The position numbers and the translations under genes were made by a program. Below are positions 8,960-20,635 of a stretch of 64,000 bases of DNA, piece after piece. The first letter of the stretch is position 1; each line of letters opens with the position of its first letter. The notes beneath the pieces are model-generated. The model saw only the letters and a list, made by a program, of their open reading frames with translations, made no database searches and was not told the origin of the DNA. Source of the DNA: Malachius bipustulatus (taxonomy: Eukaryota > Arthropoda > Insecta > Coleoptera > Melyridae); NCBI GenBank assembly GCA_910589415.1, contig OU342630.1, forward strand, positions 51,740,012 through 51,804,011, read 5' to 3'.

Positions 8960-11830
8960 ATGGAAAGATTTATAGTCGACTTTTGTAATATTAGAGGTTT
9001 AAATACGAATATCAATTCAGTACATCAACATCTTCAGACAAATAAACCTCACATTCTAGCACTGTGCGAAACAAAAGTCCAAGCGTCATTAAGCACAGTT
9101 AATTATCTTTATCCAGGATATGACTTTCATTCCCGATTTAGACGTAACTTCGGAATTGGCATTTTTGTCAGAAGTGACCTCTCCTGCCAGCGTGAGGAAG
9201 TGTTTGACCCCATGACTTCGACGTCATGTGGCTTAGGATAACAGAACGACAAACAACGAGATTTATCTGTTGTTTATACCGACCACCCAGCGATACACAG
9301 TAAAGGACACTTTTTTTGTCCCTCACAAAAACTGTTGAATTCATACAGATAAACTACCCCAAAGCTGAGATATCCATCTTGGGTGATTTTAATGTACATA
9401 ACATCAACTGGCTTAAATACTCAAACTTCACTGATGAAGAAGGCCGTGAAGCGGAATCGTTTGCGATCAGCTGTGGTTTTATCCAGCTCGTTGATGAACC
9501 AACACGCATTCCCGATCGCGAGGGAGAATTCGCTAGCCTGTTGGATCTGTTTTTGACCACGAACCCTCAAATGTATACTATCACGATGAAAGCCCCACTA
9601 GGTTCCGCAGATCACAAACTCGTCTCAACATCTTGTGTCCTACCAATTACTAGTGTTAAAGAAGCAAGTAAACCTCGTGTAGTCTGGCACTACAGATCTG
9701 CTAAATGGGAAGAACTCAGGGAATATTATCGAGATTTTCCATGGAGGAGTGTTTGCTTCGGCTCTAATGATCCATCTGTTTGTGCTAGGGAAGTTGCTCA
9801 AGTCATCCTAACAGGCATGGAAGCCTACATTCCCTTTTCAAAAAAACAGCCCTTAAACAGCAAACCTTGGTTCAACAAAAGATGCAAGGAAGCTGTCGCC
9901 TCCAAACAACTGGCTTTTCGCCAATGGCGAGAGAGCCCCGACGGCATAAACCATCACAATTGCATCCTTGCTCGAAACAGATGCAAAGAAATAATAGATC
10001 AAACCAAGGAAACTCACAACCAAAGAATAGGGAGCAAACTTCCCTCCTGCCCTAACGGTTCGAAATCTTTTTGGTCTGTAACTAAAGGAGTCAGCCAGAA
10101 CTTCACCAGATCCACGATTCCACCACTTACACGGACAGATGGGACTATCGCATCCACGGCTACTGAGAAGGCAAACTTGTTGGCGGGAGTCTTTTCTTCA
10201 CACTCTTCCGTCGACTTTCATGGAAGAACTCCGCCAATGATCCCTTCCGTGGAGACCAAAATGTCAGATATTGTTTTCCGACAGCGTGTCATAAAGAGCA
10301 TTATGTTAGCCTTAGACCCAAACAAAGCTTCTGGGCCCGATGATGTACCTGTTATCGTACTAAAAAAATGCGCCACTGAACTGTCATCTGTTATCTGCCG
10401 ACTTTTCAACTTGTCGTATAAAAACATTTCCTTCTTGCTGGAAATGTGCACGGATCCAACCTATTTCCAAGAAAGGCAAAAAGACTATACCAAATAACTA
10501 TCGACCAGTGGCACTTCTTTCAGTAATATCCAAGATTATGGAGAAAGCTATCAATCAACATCTTTTAAAATACTTGGAAGGAGCTAATATAATCAGCGAC
10601 CGCCAATACGGATTCCGCAAACAGAGGTCAACTGGTGACCTCCTCACTTACGTCACCGAGCTGTAGAGCGGCGCAATCGAGCACCATGGGGAGTCTCGAG
10701 GGGTTGCGCTTGATATTTCTAGAGCTTTCTATCGTGTTTGGCATGGTAGACTGTTGGCAAAACTGCAGGCCTATGGCATGCCCGAGAAATTCTGCTTGTG
10801 GCTTGCGAGTTATCTCGGAGATCGTTCATTGCAGGTGGCAGTCGATGGAGTTCTTTCTGAGACCTTTTCCATCAATGCCGGTGTGCCTCAGGGATCCATT
10901 TTATCTCCGACTCTCTTTCTAATATTTATAAATGACTTGCTTGAAACAACAAAAAATCCAATATACAGTTTTGCCGACGACAGTACCCTCATATCTTCTT
11001 ATACGTTAGATGCGCGAACATCTGCCATCGACGCACAGTCTCGCAGGGAGCAAGAAGTTGCCATACTTAACAACGACTTGCAAGGCATTCTAACTTGGGG
11101 CGATAGAAACCAAGTTCAATTTAATGCTGGAAAAACCCAAGCAGTCATCTTCTCCAAAACGACTAACGTTTTGGAGCCAGATATGATGACGGCGGGACAC
11201 TCTCTTACTCCAGCGTCATCTCTTCGTTTACTTGGAGTGAGCCTCAGAGAGAACATGTCTTGGCATGATCATGTTGCAGGTCTGGCGAAGAGTGCTTCTC
11301 AAAAACTTGGAACACTCTTCCGCACGAAGAAATTTTATACACCACAACAGCTTCTCGTCTTATACAAGGCTCAAATCCGACCATCCTTGGAGTACTGCTC
11401 ACATGTTTGGAGCTCAGCTCCCAAACATACGCTGAGACTACTCGACTCTTTTCAGAAAAGAGCCATCCGCTTGATTGGGGACCCAGATTTGACAAAAAAT
11501 TTAGACACCCTTGAACATCGAAGAAGAGTAGCTGACCTGAGTCTGTTTTACAGATATTTTAATGGAAAGTGTTCAAAAGACGTGGCTTGCTTGATCCCAC
11601 CAAGAACAAGACCGGGCAGAAATACACGTCGAGCCGCAGACGCTCATCCGTATCAGGTTCAGCTCGTTACACCTCGTAGCACCCTATTTCAGACTTCTTT
11701 TATGTATAGAACCGCATCACTTTGGAATAGCATTTCAAAGGGCGTGTTTCCCGAAGTATACAACTTACAGAGATTCAAGGCGAACGTGAATCGATATCTC
11801 CACTCATTCACCGCTCCCAGAGCGTCATAG
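8960..11830 (+). pseudogene. LINE ORF2: AP endonuclease plus reverse transcriptase (frameshifted)
   Basis: The frame starts MERFIVDFCNIRGLNTN. Endonuclease motifs are ILGDFNVHNINWL near 9377-9415 and GSADHKLVSTS near 9604-9636. RT motifs include NNYRPVALLSV (about 10493-10525), GVPQGSILSPTLF (about 10880-10918) and FADDSTLIS (about 10969-10995). The protein resembles CR1/Jockey-group single-ORF LINE products of insects. Defects: a frame change near 9210, a TAA at 9301-9303, a frame change near 10430 and a TAG near 10663. From there to 11830 the frame is clean. The copy cannot move by itself. Confidence 0.85.
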
Positions 11831-11955
11831 GGATTTCTCTGCAGTGCATGTGCATTTTCAATAAAAAAAATGCAGATTTTATGTAAAATAGTATAGTAGT
11901 CTTGGATAAGGTGCCCTTGTATACGGAAGCATACAGTTCCAGTGATAAAATCTGC
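11831..11955 (+). other. 3' untranslated region of the inner LINE
   Basis: It contains ATAAAAAAAATGCAGATTTT and, further on, a second AAAATCTGCATTT, giving a possible stem. It ends in the right palindromic run. No poly-A tail is evident, and the exact LINE/TIR boundary is unresolved because both sides are the same 20-bp repeat. Confidence 0.4.
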
Positions 11956-12058
11956 ATTTGCAGTTCAAACTATAAATTTACAGTTCGAACTGTAAATTTA
12001 CACTTTGAACTGTAAATTTACAGTTCGAACTGTAAATTTACAGTTAGAACTGTAAATT
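11956..12058. repeat. Right run of about five 20-bp palindromic units
   Basis: This is the counterpart of 8446-8570 in inverted orientation. The first unit next to the LINE is the most diverged (CAGTTCAAACTATAAATTTA). Confidence 0.8.
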
Positions 12059-12107
12059 ATATAAAAAAAGTTTTTACGGAAAACGATGGCAGCTCAGCGC
12101 TTCCGTA

Positions 12108-13470
12108 GAAAATGGAGTAGATATTTGCAAATCATTTGCAGATTATTTTAGATCCGTCTTTACTGCTGTTAATGCCCCTAATAAGATCACCTTACCTTCA
12201 GATATCGAAAACACTTCTCAATTAAGCGACATCGCCTTCACAGAGCTTGATGTCCTTGATGGGCTGAGTAAGATAAAAGAAAATTATAATCCCGGTCCAG
12301 ATGGAATCTCAGCTTTCTTTTTGAAACTTTTCAAATCCTCATTAGCCTTGCCTATCTCTCTTATTTATAATCACTCAATGTACAAGGACTATTTTCCAAA
12401 AAAGTGGAAAATGTCATTTGTTTTTCCTTTATTTAAATCTGGTGATAAAAATAAGGTTATAAATTATAGACCTATATGTATGGTAAGTGCTATAGCAAAG
12501 GTCTTTGATTCTCTGGTTTCGGAAGTAATATTCAATGTTTTTAGGAACCATATTGCTGACCAACAACATGGTTTTTATCGCGGACGCAGCGTGGAAACAA
12601 ATCTATTGTGCTATATACCTCCCATAAATCCCATATTTATAATGCTATAGAGTCTGGGTTACAGGTCGACTCTGTTTACACAGACTTTAGTAAAGCCTTC
12701 GATAGGGTGGACCTGTCTTTGCTCATTGAGAAACTCTTCCATTACGGCATTTCAGGCAATCTGCTATCGTGGCTGGAAACCATCTTACATGGTAGAACCC
12801 AGGTGGTGAAAATTGGAAGTTTAAGTTATGTTTCGTACGAAATCTCGGTAACGTCGGGTGTACCACAGGGGAGTCACTGCGGTCCACTATTGTTCTCCTT
12901 ATTCATAAACGACATAACAGCTGTCTTTAAATACTCTAAATCCCTACTATTTGCAGATGATGTGAAGGTGTTCGCGGTTGTCAATGATCTGTCAGATTCT
13001 TCGAAGCTGCAAAGCGACTTGGACAGATTGAATGAATGGTGCATAGCTAATAAACTCTTCTTGAACAGAGATAAATGTTGCGTGATATCATTCTCCAGGA
13101 AAATTTCGCCACTTGTGTTTTCATATTATACGGATGGCCAACTTTTACAGCGCGAATACAAGGCTAGAGACCTGGGAATGATTCTTGATTCTAAATTATC
13201 CTTCGAGGCACATATTTCCTCAATTATTGGCCGATGCAACAGGTTGGTAGGTTTTATTAAGCTCCAGACAAGAGATTTCCAGGACATTTCATCTATACAT
13301 TGATTGTTTGGAACGGGTACAACGAAAAATTGTCAATTATCTTCTATTCAAGTCCAATATTGACAAATCCTTATATACCTACCCAGAAAGGCTTCAGCTC
13401 GTTCACTGCCAGTCGCTACAAGCTAGACGTTCTGGTCGATATGTAATTTTTATCTACATAAATTGTTAGC
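12108..13470 (+). pseudogene. Reverse transcriptase of the old LINE
   Basis: It continues ORF2 after the TIR element: NPGPDGISAFFLKLF, VINYRPICMVSAIAKVFDSL, then a one-base shift near 12605, then DFSKAFDRVD, SGVPQGSHCGPLLFSLFIND and FADDVKVFA (12950-12976). All catalytic blocks, including the FADD box, are visible. Further shifts after 13303 break the C terminus. The first six bases (12108-12113) are the right target duplication. Confidence 0.8.
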
Positions 13471-13806
13471 GCAAATTGCTATTCGAACTGCTATATACCC
13501 CACAAGATCAGCTTTACTCCACCATTTACTCCACCACCACACAAAACTAACTATGGCCTATTCTCTCCAATAACAGATATGATCAACCATACTAACGACT
13601 TTATGACTCGCTATCTTGGCTTGGACATATTTTTCAGCTCCTTAAGGGCACTGAAAACTTTCCTTAGCAGTCAATGACAGGGTGCTCGATTTGTTAATAA
13701 ATAAAATAAGTTAATTATTAATTAATTCCAATATAAGTGTTGTGTAACTGTAAATACATTATTTGGGCTTGCCCGTGAATGTAAAATATACTTAAATAAA
13801 TAAATA

Positions 13807-13910
13807 AACTTAAATAAAGTTATATTTGTGTTGGAGAAAAAATACTTTTGCAGACTTTAGTGGTGATTTTAATAAGTGTGAGACCCGTAACAATACGATA
13901 CCAATTATAC
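13807..13910. other. Short AT-rich spacer
   Basis: I see nothing identifiable between the LINE tail and the next inverted-repeat element. Confidence 0.3.
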
Positions 13911-15529
13911 AAGGTGTTTCTAAATAGAGAGCCATAAGTTGGAGGTTGTGTACCTAGATAAAAGTAACGAAATATGAAAACGTAAGAGAAAAATTTTTCA
14001 AAAATTGAAGCACGCCAATGATTTGGACACTGATATTGTACCTATAATATATTATATTATATTTTTATATTTATGTTATACAGACTAAGAGTGAATTATG
14101 TGAGGTGGGGGTGAAACTAAGAAAAGGAGCACCACGAAGCTGGATGATGTAAGGGAAGTGCGAATTTCCACTATTGTGAAGGGAGTCGGGTACTAGCGGT
14201 GCTAGACGGTGTGTAGACCCTTTCCTGCAAGAGAGGCAGATCGGTGTCTCCTGCGTGTATCTATGGTGTTAAGGTCCGGTCAACTGGAAAAGATTGCCGG
14301 AATAAATAATATACAGAGTGTTAATTTTGATAATAAATATACAGAGTGTTAATATTGATAATAATTGATAAGTGTACCAAGCAGTATAATTAGGTATACT
14401 TCGTGCCGAATCTACAGTCTTCATCGTCAGTTATCAAGAATTGTAGAGCAGCATATATTCTTCAGTTTAATAATAATTATAACGTGGCAGTCAAGAGCCC
14501 CAACCTTGGATGGTACCGTGAGTCTTTAACCGTATTGAGCTTTATTGATTTCATGCTAGAATTTAAGTTGTAATTTGTTGGTGACAAATTAACTCTTCCC
14601 TTAGTTGATGCAAAGCAATCCTCAAAAGAACCTCCCTGAGAATTAGTCAAAAAGAAAAATCAAATGTAGGTGTCCCCAAAAAGGGGTGCTACAAAATGCT
14701 TATTTAATACCTAAAAAGATACAGGATGTTGAAATTTTTTTATCGATTTGTTAAAATATATCGAACATTATTTCGCTGATATTGTGGAAATTTGGAAGTG
14801 TTATAGCACCCTCGCCAATATTATTGCAAAGAATCTACGCCAATGACTTTTTTAAATTTTGGTATATTTTTGAGATTAAGGGACGAAATATTTTTTTGTA
14901 GCTTGGTTAGTTAAAGAGAAATTAAATCCGCTTACCTAATTGCATATCCATGGACCACACAAGAAACACTGAAATAATTTTCTTTTGGAAATTGTAATTT
15001 TTTGGTTATTTTTTCTTAATAATATGAAACAACAAAAAATAAACACGAATGATATGGATTTTGTAACATACCGAAGCAAGCTAACGAATTTATTCGTTTT
15101 TTATTTTCCCCACGTTTCTTGTTTGTTTTTTTTTTAATTTTGTTTCCATTAACTAAGATACGAAAAAAATGAAAATACAAAAAGTTGTATTTATTTTTAG
15201 TTGCTCAATCTGAAAAACATTATTTATATCAAAATTTAAAAAAAGTCAGTGGCGTACATTTTTCTTTGTAATAATATTGATGAGGGTGCCTCTTGGATGC
15301 CACTGAACTTTGTAATTTTAATCTACTTCGAGTTAAAAGAGCTCCTTTCTTATTATATGTACTACAAATAATCCTGTCAAATTTCAACAATATCGGCAAA
15401 GAAATGTAAGAAACACCCTGTATCTTATTAAAGAATTCTTTTTTTACTTTTTCTCTTATGCTTTCATATTTTTCTACCTTTATCTATACGTCCTCCAACT
15501 TATGGTACTCTATTTAGAAACACTTTGAA
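13911..15529. mobile_element. Fold-back/TIR element upstream of OR gene A
   Basis: The ends pair as AAGGTGTTTCTAAATAGAG (13914-13932) and the complement of 15507-15526, continuing through ACATAAGTTGGAGG-like sequence for about 90 bp. Inside, a second inverted pair (GATACAGG near 14717 with CCTGTATC near 15418) and a central palindrome (about 14812-15355) follow. The central palindrome is shared with 36333-36930 and 53600-55600, each time just upstream of an odorant-receptor exon 1. No coding capacity. Confidence 0.65.
14060..14697 (+). other. Unpaired insert in the left arm, possibly an LTR-element remnant
   Basis: This block has no partner in the right arm of the surrounding fold-back. It begins near TGTTATACAGAC and ends ...GGGTGCTACA, and has AACGTGGCAGTCAAGAGCCC near 14480, reminiscent of an LTR edge plus primer site. 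No convincing target duplication was found, so identity is open. Confidence 0.25.
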
Positions 15530-15883
15530 GATAACGTCTAAAGAGAATAATTAATCCCGCGATATTTACTAACGATCTTAGAAGTTTTTTTTATATACAA
15601 TATAAATAAGAATCTTTGACATCAGAGGGTCGATTGACAAATTAGAAATCAATAATCATAAAAATTGTATCATATCTGGTGCGTCCATGACGAACTTTCA
15701 TTCTCGACTTAGCATCAGTTTCTTCAGAAATATCGGGACTAGTATCAGAATAACAAATTAATTTTTTTGAGTAAGTACCTACCTAATAATATGTTCATTA
15801 TTAAAGTACTAAGTCCTCAATGAATTGTGTATACGTAATAATTTTTATAAATTTTATATGAATCTTGACAGTAAAGATTCTCA

Positions 15884-16145
15884 ATGCTTAATAAACCTAT
15901 AAGATCAAATTTTAGAGTACTGAGCATGGCGAACAGAGCAAAAAATGTGGGAGGAAATCAAAATTCAAGCAATAAGGAACAATTTCGTTGCATTACAGAA
16001 GTTTTGGAAAAACAGCTTATGTGGCCGAAGGGGGATGATCCAAATAATGTTAACCGCAAATTCTATCTGAAGGCAATAATATTTTATGGTATGCTCTTGG
16101 GTTCCATGTCATTATCTATATGGCACACATATCACTTCAGATCAG
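15884..16145 (+). CDS. Odorant receptor gene A, exon 1
   Basis: Gene A is a 7-transmembrane odorant receptor of the insect 7tm_6 family, an inverted-topology ion-channel subunit in sensory-neuron dendrites that works with the Orco co-receptor. Exon 1 encodes the cytosolic N terminus and the first membrane segment (LKAIIFYGMLLGSMSLSIW) and ends at AG|GTATGC. Joined to exons at 16779, 20326, 28673, 29414 and 29661, the phases fit and give about 411 residues, normal for the family. The ATG at 15884 gives MLNKPIRSN; an internal ATG at 15926 (MANRAKN) is the start common to all three copies. Paralogue B has 48 more bases here, lost in A. Confidence 0.85.
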
Positions 16146-16778
16146 GTATGCACAGTATCAATATTTTTGTATTATTTTATAGAAGAGATAGATAGGAGAG
16201 TTCCTAATATTGAAAATAATTATTTAGTAAATTAGTCCATAATTACTTCATAATAATTAATCCGTGTCTAAATAGATATAGTTTAAAGATTAGGAGGAAT
16301 AATAGGAAACAAAAAAAAATAAAAAAAACTATCCGTCTACTTCTACTATATGAAATTTTTATGGAAGTTAGATATCCATAAGGAGTGGTCTGGTTTTGCA
16401 TTAGAGCGAAATCGGCCGAGTCGTTTTAAAATGGCGGCCATTAGAATTTTGGTAAAATATTATATTTTTTAGCCCTTGTGTATGCAAAACTAAACATAAC
16501 TTTTGAATCAACTTAACAGAATAAGGTATACAAAATTATAAATTTCTATACCCATTCTGGGACACGTTTTAAAGGAATTGAACTAATATTTTCACAGTTG
16601 AGAACTACTATGCTAATACGAATCGAAAAATTTCACAAAGCCTCCAAAATTGCGAAAACGTTGATATTTGAAACAACGAATTGTACATTTTATACGATCG
16701 ATGCCAAAACCTACATATAGACATAAAATTGCTCTAATTTTTCTATTTTAATTTTTTTACATTTATTCTCTCTTGCAG
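16146..16778 (+). other. Gene A intron 1
   Basis: It is a GT-AG intron ending TCTCTTGCAG. The middle (about 16340-16720) is one copy of a diverged repeat also seen in intron 1 of B (41455-43780) and C (57085-57490), recognisable by the GCGAAATCGGCCGAG-like block. Confidence 0.7.
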
Positions 16779-17346
16779 TTGCTAATATCAGTCTGATATT
16801 TGATTTCACGGCCTTCGTTGTCATGTTTGGCTTCACAATATTAGCAATGATCTTTCTGAGCAATTTGAAGAAGATGGTGATAATCAGTAATTCGTATTAT
16901 ACAGAAAAGTACAACGACCAAGAACCCTTTCACAATACGAAACTTAATTATAAAATGTTGTCTAAAATAATAAAAATTTTAACAGCCACCCTTTTAATAA
17001 TCGTTTCTTTATTCAAAACATGGGATGATGAAAATTGCAAGAAGAGGAAATTAAATAATAATTCATTAGAATCTTGCGGCTTGCTGGTTGGGATTTATTT
17101 ACCATTTGACTATGATTTTTTTCCTGTAAAACAATACTTTTTAATAAACCAAGCAGCATGTGCTTACCTGGCGTGTAATGGATTTCTGCATGGGGTTTTA
17201 ATGAATGTGATTTATGTGGATAAGACTGTCGGTGCTATAGATTTTATGATCAAGTTGGTTCATCGATTGAATTCTTGTGTAGAAGATGACAAAAAAATAA
17301 ATGACTATCTGAGGAAAATAGTAAATATTCATGAAATCATCGTAAG
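16779..17346 (+). CDS. Odorant receptor gene A, exon 2
   Basis: This 568-bp exon carries most of the receptor: hydrophobic segments LIFDFTAFVVMFGFTILAMI, IIKILTATLLIIVSLF and YLACNGFLHGVLMNVIYV, with an extracellular-type loop containing two cysteines (ENCKKRK and LESCGLL). It starts in phase 1 (completing Val) and ends in phase 2 before GTAATG. It is the same length as exon 2 of gene B and about 90 percent identical in protein. Confidence 0.88.
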
Positions 17347-17625
17347 GTAATGCAATATTTATTTTTTACCTTATTTTTTCATTAACTACAAAAGCAATAA
17401 TCAACGCTTAGAACAAACAGCCCCTCTGCAAGCTCTGCAACTGACAAGAATACAAAGCGCCTATATGTACTATATTGAAAGTTGTATACTTTCATTCGCT
17501 AGATGGCATTTGCCTTGCAAGTCACTATGTTTCCGACAAATCGTATGCTTAAAGCGTTGATTTTCTTTGTGATCGGCACACTCCTCTGGTGGTGATAATA
17601 CCAGATAATAATAATATAATATTAA
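17347..17625 (+). other. Gene A intron 2, left part
   Basis: It begins with the donor GTAATG and is similar to 44377-44500 in gene B for the first hundred bases, then diverges. It reaches the TAA repeat that received the Dong-like LINE. Confidence 0.5.
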
Positions 17626-18712
17626 TAATAATAATAATAATAAAGCAGAAAAGAAAGAGGGAGAGGAATAATAGACCTACATTCACTACATGCCAAACAA
17701 TTGAATTCACTCCAGACATACTTCCGTTAAAAAGAACAAAAACTACACAAAGCAATAGTGCATACAGACAAGAACTACACACCGCTGAATCTTCATTCAC
17801 AAACACCAACTGATCAACATCCAATGGTCCTCTAAGGCTCTACATGGCAGACACTACAATCAAATCAATAACTCCAACATTAACAAAAACCTGTATAAAT
17901 TTTTGGAAAACGGCCTTCTCTTTCCTGAAACCGAAGGCTTTCTTCTTGCCATCCAGGACCAAGTAATTGCCACCAACAACTACAGAAAGCACATATTAAA
18001 AGATGCAACAATAGTCAGTGACGCATGTAGAGAATGCCAACAATTTCCAGAGACAATAGATCACATCACCTCTGGTTGCAAGCTTCTTGCAGGAACTGCA
18101 TTATACTGATAGACACAACACAGTAGCAAAAATAATACACCAAGCCATTGGACTCCACTACAACCTACATGCAGACTCTCAACCCTACTACAAATACACA
18201 CCGCAAACAATACTGGAAAATCAGGATCACAAATTATATTGGGACCTCACCATCCAAACTGATAAAACAATAATGCACAATAGGCCAGATATCACGCTTG
18301 TAAATGAAAAAGAAGACGTAACATTCATCATTGACATCGCAGTTCCATCAGACTCCAACATAACAAATAAATACGCAGAAAAGAAAACTAAATATCAACC
18401 ATTAGCCATAGAAGTTGAAAGGATATGGAAACAGAAGTCGGTTTACATCTTACCCTTTATAATATCAGTAACTGGAATCACGCCGCACACATTCACACAA
18501 CATCTCACACAACTCCAGCTGCCACATTACATACATACACAGGCGCAAAAAGCAACGATACTTCAAACATGCAACATCACTCGAAACTTCTTAAATCAAA
18601 GATAATGAAATCTGTGTAGACTTGGCCTGAGCCCGTCTGCAGGGATAATCTCATCAGTTATGATGCTGAGAATGCTGAGAATGAATCGAATAATAATAAA
18701 ATAATAATAATG
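17626..18712 (+). mobile_element. Dong/R4-like LINE fragment inserted in TAA repeats
   Basis: The fragment is bounded by TAA runs at about 17600-17643 and 18690-18712. Two frames (17903-18109 and 18087-18605, joined by a one-base shift near 18098) encode CRECQQFPETIDHITSGC, a CCHC motif, followed by RPDITLVNEKEDVTFIIDIA, which fits the PD...D part of the restriction-like endonuclease at the C terminus of R2/R4/Dong LINEs. Dong of silkworm is known to insert in TAA repeats, which supports the assignment. The RT is missing, so the copy is 5' truncated. Confidence 0.75.
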
Positions 18713-19612
18713 GTGATAATAATACAGGTTGTGTCGTTAAGAAAACGATATTGTACGATATTTTTATAACGGGCCCACGAATCACACGCTTAATATTGCT
18801 TAAAGATTAATTGCCCAGTGTTTCATAATTGGGCAATTTTATTGACCCCCGCTTATTGTGAAATATCATTTTCTTCGGCAGTGAATAATTTTTCGCATCG
18901 ATTGTGAAAGATTAATTTAATTATCATTTCTTTTTCTTTTCAAAATTAAATAATTGCTCCAAAAATACCGCACCTTTTAAACTTATATCATTTAATGATC
19001 CGAAATCGAAATATTGCAGAAGAGAAGGGAGTACCTTAGTACTTGGGACTCCAAAAAGGGTATGCGTTGGCAAAACTAACAAACCTTAAACTAACTAAAA
19101 ATGACTCTAATGAATAACTCGGATGATTCTGTTCACTACTACTACTCTAGCTATCTAACGTCGATACGGGTACTACGGAAGGCGGCGTCGGCGGCTTCTG
19201 GAGACGGTACCAATAACTACCACTTCGATAAACGACGGAAAATGAAAGAGCTTGCTTCTGAAGACGACGGAAAAATCAAAGAGGACGCTCAAACAACTGC
19301 ACCGATATTTATACCCTTCCTATCTGTTTGTACTCGGTATCGAAAAGCAAAAAAGGGCACGCCACTTTTTATGTACCATGTACCGCTTGTTTGATTATTC
19401 TGGAAAGGCTTCACGAAAACGGTCGCTAACTGCATCGATTCAGTTGCAATAAATTTCAACTCCGTGTATCTCAAATCTCAAAACTTTATGAAAATAAAAC
19501 TCGTATCACCGGCTCTGCGATTATACTCTCGCAGATTTATGGTATTTACTGAAATTATAATAATTATTCGTCGGCCTTTCTTAAAATTTATATTTTCATG
19601 ATTAGTACCTAC
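18713..19612. other. Intron 2 of gene A, unassigned stretch
   Basis: A 97-codon frame at 19101-19394 overlaps a 61-codon frame on the other strand. Neither resembles a protein I know, and neither has splice or promoter context. I treat the stretch as intronic or repeat-derived. Confidence 0.3.
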
Positions 19613-20106
19613 CACGATGTAAGATAACTAAGGTGTTGGAACAAGACCCGATATCGTCACGACTCACGTTACATCTGTTTTACCCATTTGTTTTGTTGCT
19701 CTCGCTCGCAATGGTTAGTTCTGCCGTACTCTTCACTCGGACAAGCGCACAAGCGCTAGCATAAATGATTCACGCATATTCCTGATAAACGCGTGCTCCT
19801 ATGTTCTAATTTTATTAATATTTAAATGTTGAGATGTCACTCGATGAAATACCCGTTATAGTTTCATCGCATCAACTTCTACAATTAGGCACATCACAGT
19901 TTCTATCCATTTTTGCTTATCGCTTCTTCAGAAAAAAATAAAATTGAGTAGCATGACACCCTGATAATGGCAATTTGCATGTGTAAGAGCAAGAGGTCAG
20001 AGCCCAGCTGGCAAGACTCTCTCATACACTGAGGTTCAGGTTTTCGTCGCGCGCTTTACTGTTGAAATACGTGCTTCGTTCTCTCACCTATATATCTTAC
20101 ACCGTG
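19613..20106. mobile_element. P-like MITE (candidate)
   Basis: The left end CACGATGTAAGATAACTAAG and the complement of the right end (CACGGTGTAAGATATATAGG) match the ends of the P-type element at 2710-3908. The flanking eight bases differ (GTACCTAC and GTAAAATA), so either the duplication has decayed or a boundary is wrong. No ORF. Confidence 0.5.
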
Positions 20107-20325
20107 GTAAAATACCTACTACGAAAATGAAGGCGGAAATAGACTATTTCATGAAATTTTATTTGGCTAGTATGACTTTGATAATTAATTATCGCATTTC
20201 GATTGAATTTAACCTTTCCTGACTATTAATTAATGAAACACGAAGTCAAAAATACGTGACTTCGTTACAGTACCTACTTAATTTTTAAATCCGAATTTCA
20301 TATTTTAGTCTTTTGCACATTTCAG

Positions 20326-20425
20326 AGAGAACAGGGATTTTAATAATGTATTCAAACAAATTGAATTAATAAGTATTACGTCAGCTAGTTTAGTAATAGC
20401 AACGTCGATTTTTGATATATTGGAG
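20326..20425 (+). CDS. Odorant receptor gene A, exon 3
   Basis: The 100-bp exon lies between TTTCAG and GTAAGA and encodes ENRDFNNVFKQIELISITSA...SIFDILE, the sixth transmembrane segment. Phase 2 in, phase 0 out. The BEL2 element sits 210 bases downstream, in intron 3. Confidence 0.88.
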
Positions 20426-20630
20426 GTAAGATATTATATTATTATGGCTTGCACTTGAATGTAAAGTATCTATGAATTGTCCCAGTCACATTATAGGTCT
20501 TTTCAAATAATTAAATCATAAATTACGAAGTTATCTATAAGTGCAAAGAAAAGTTAAAAATTAAATGGTGCCGAGTCTCGAGACTATTATAGGCTAAGAT
20601 CCTCAAGACCATATTTTATTTTTCACATTT

Positions 20631-20635
20631 ATTTT
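20631..20635 (+). other. BEL2 target duplication ATTTT (left)
   Basis: It is identical to 27886-27890. Five bases is the usual BEL/Pao duplication length. Confidence 0.85.

Larger units (their letters stand above)
8399..12107. mobile_element. TIR element with palindromic subterminal repeats, carrying a LINE
   Basis: Both ends carry the same sequence in opposite orientation, beginning TACGGAAGCGCTGAGCTGCC and continuing about 165 bp with a few mismatches. The inner part of each arm is a run of roughly 20-bp units, each itself a palindrome (TTTACAGTTCGAACTGTAAA-like). A 6-bp duplication GAAAAT flanks it and excision restores the host LINE frame. Between the arms lies a LINE (8571-11950) and nothing resembling a transposase. 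The simplest reading is a MITE hit by a LINE in its centre. I cannot assign the superfamily; a 6-bp duplication is uncommon. Confidence 0.75.
6432..13806 (+). mobile_element. Old non-LTR retrotransposon (CR1/Jockey-like), split by a TIR element
   Basis: It has an ORF1 remnant (6432-7202), endonuclease remnant (7210-8398) and reverse transcriptase (12108-13470), interrupted by the element at 8399-12107, then a 3' region ending in AAATAAATAAATAAA repeats near 13806. Many stops and shifts mark it as an old, dead copy. The insertion is younger than the LINE because excising it restores an uninterrupted ORF2 frame. Confidence 0.8.

Noticed and set aside
14060..14697. Solo gypsy LTR
   Set aside because: LTR-like edges exist, but flanking bases do not match and the primer-site-like motif lies inside rather than outside; left as unassigned.
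19101..19452. Possible small gene on either strand
   Set aside because: Overlapping frames on both strands, no recognisable domain, no paralogue in gene B, no splice context.
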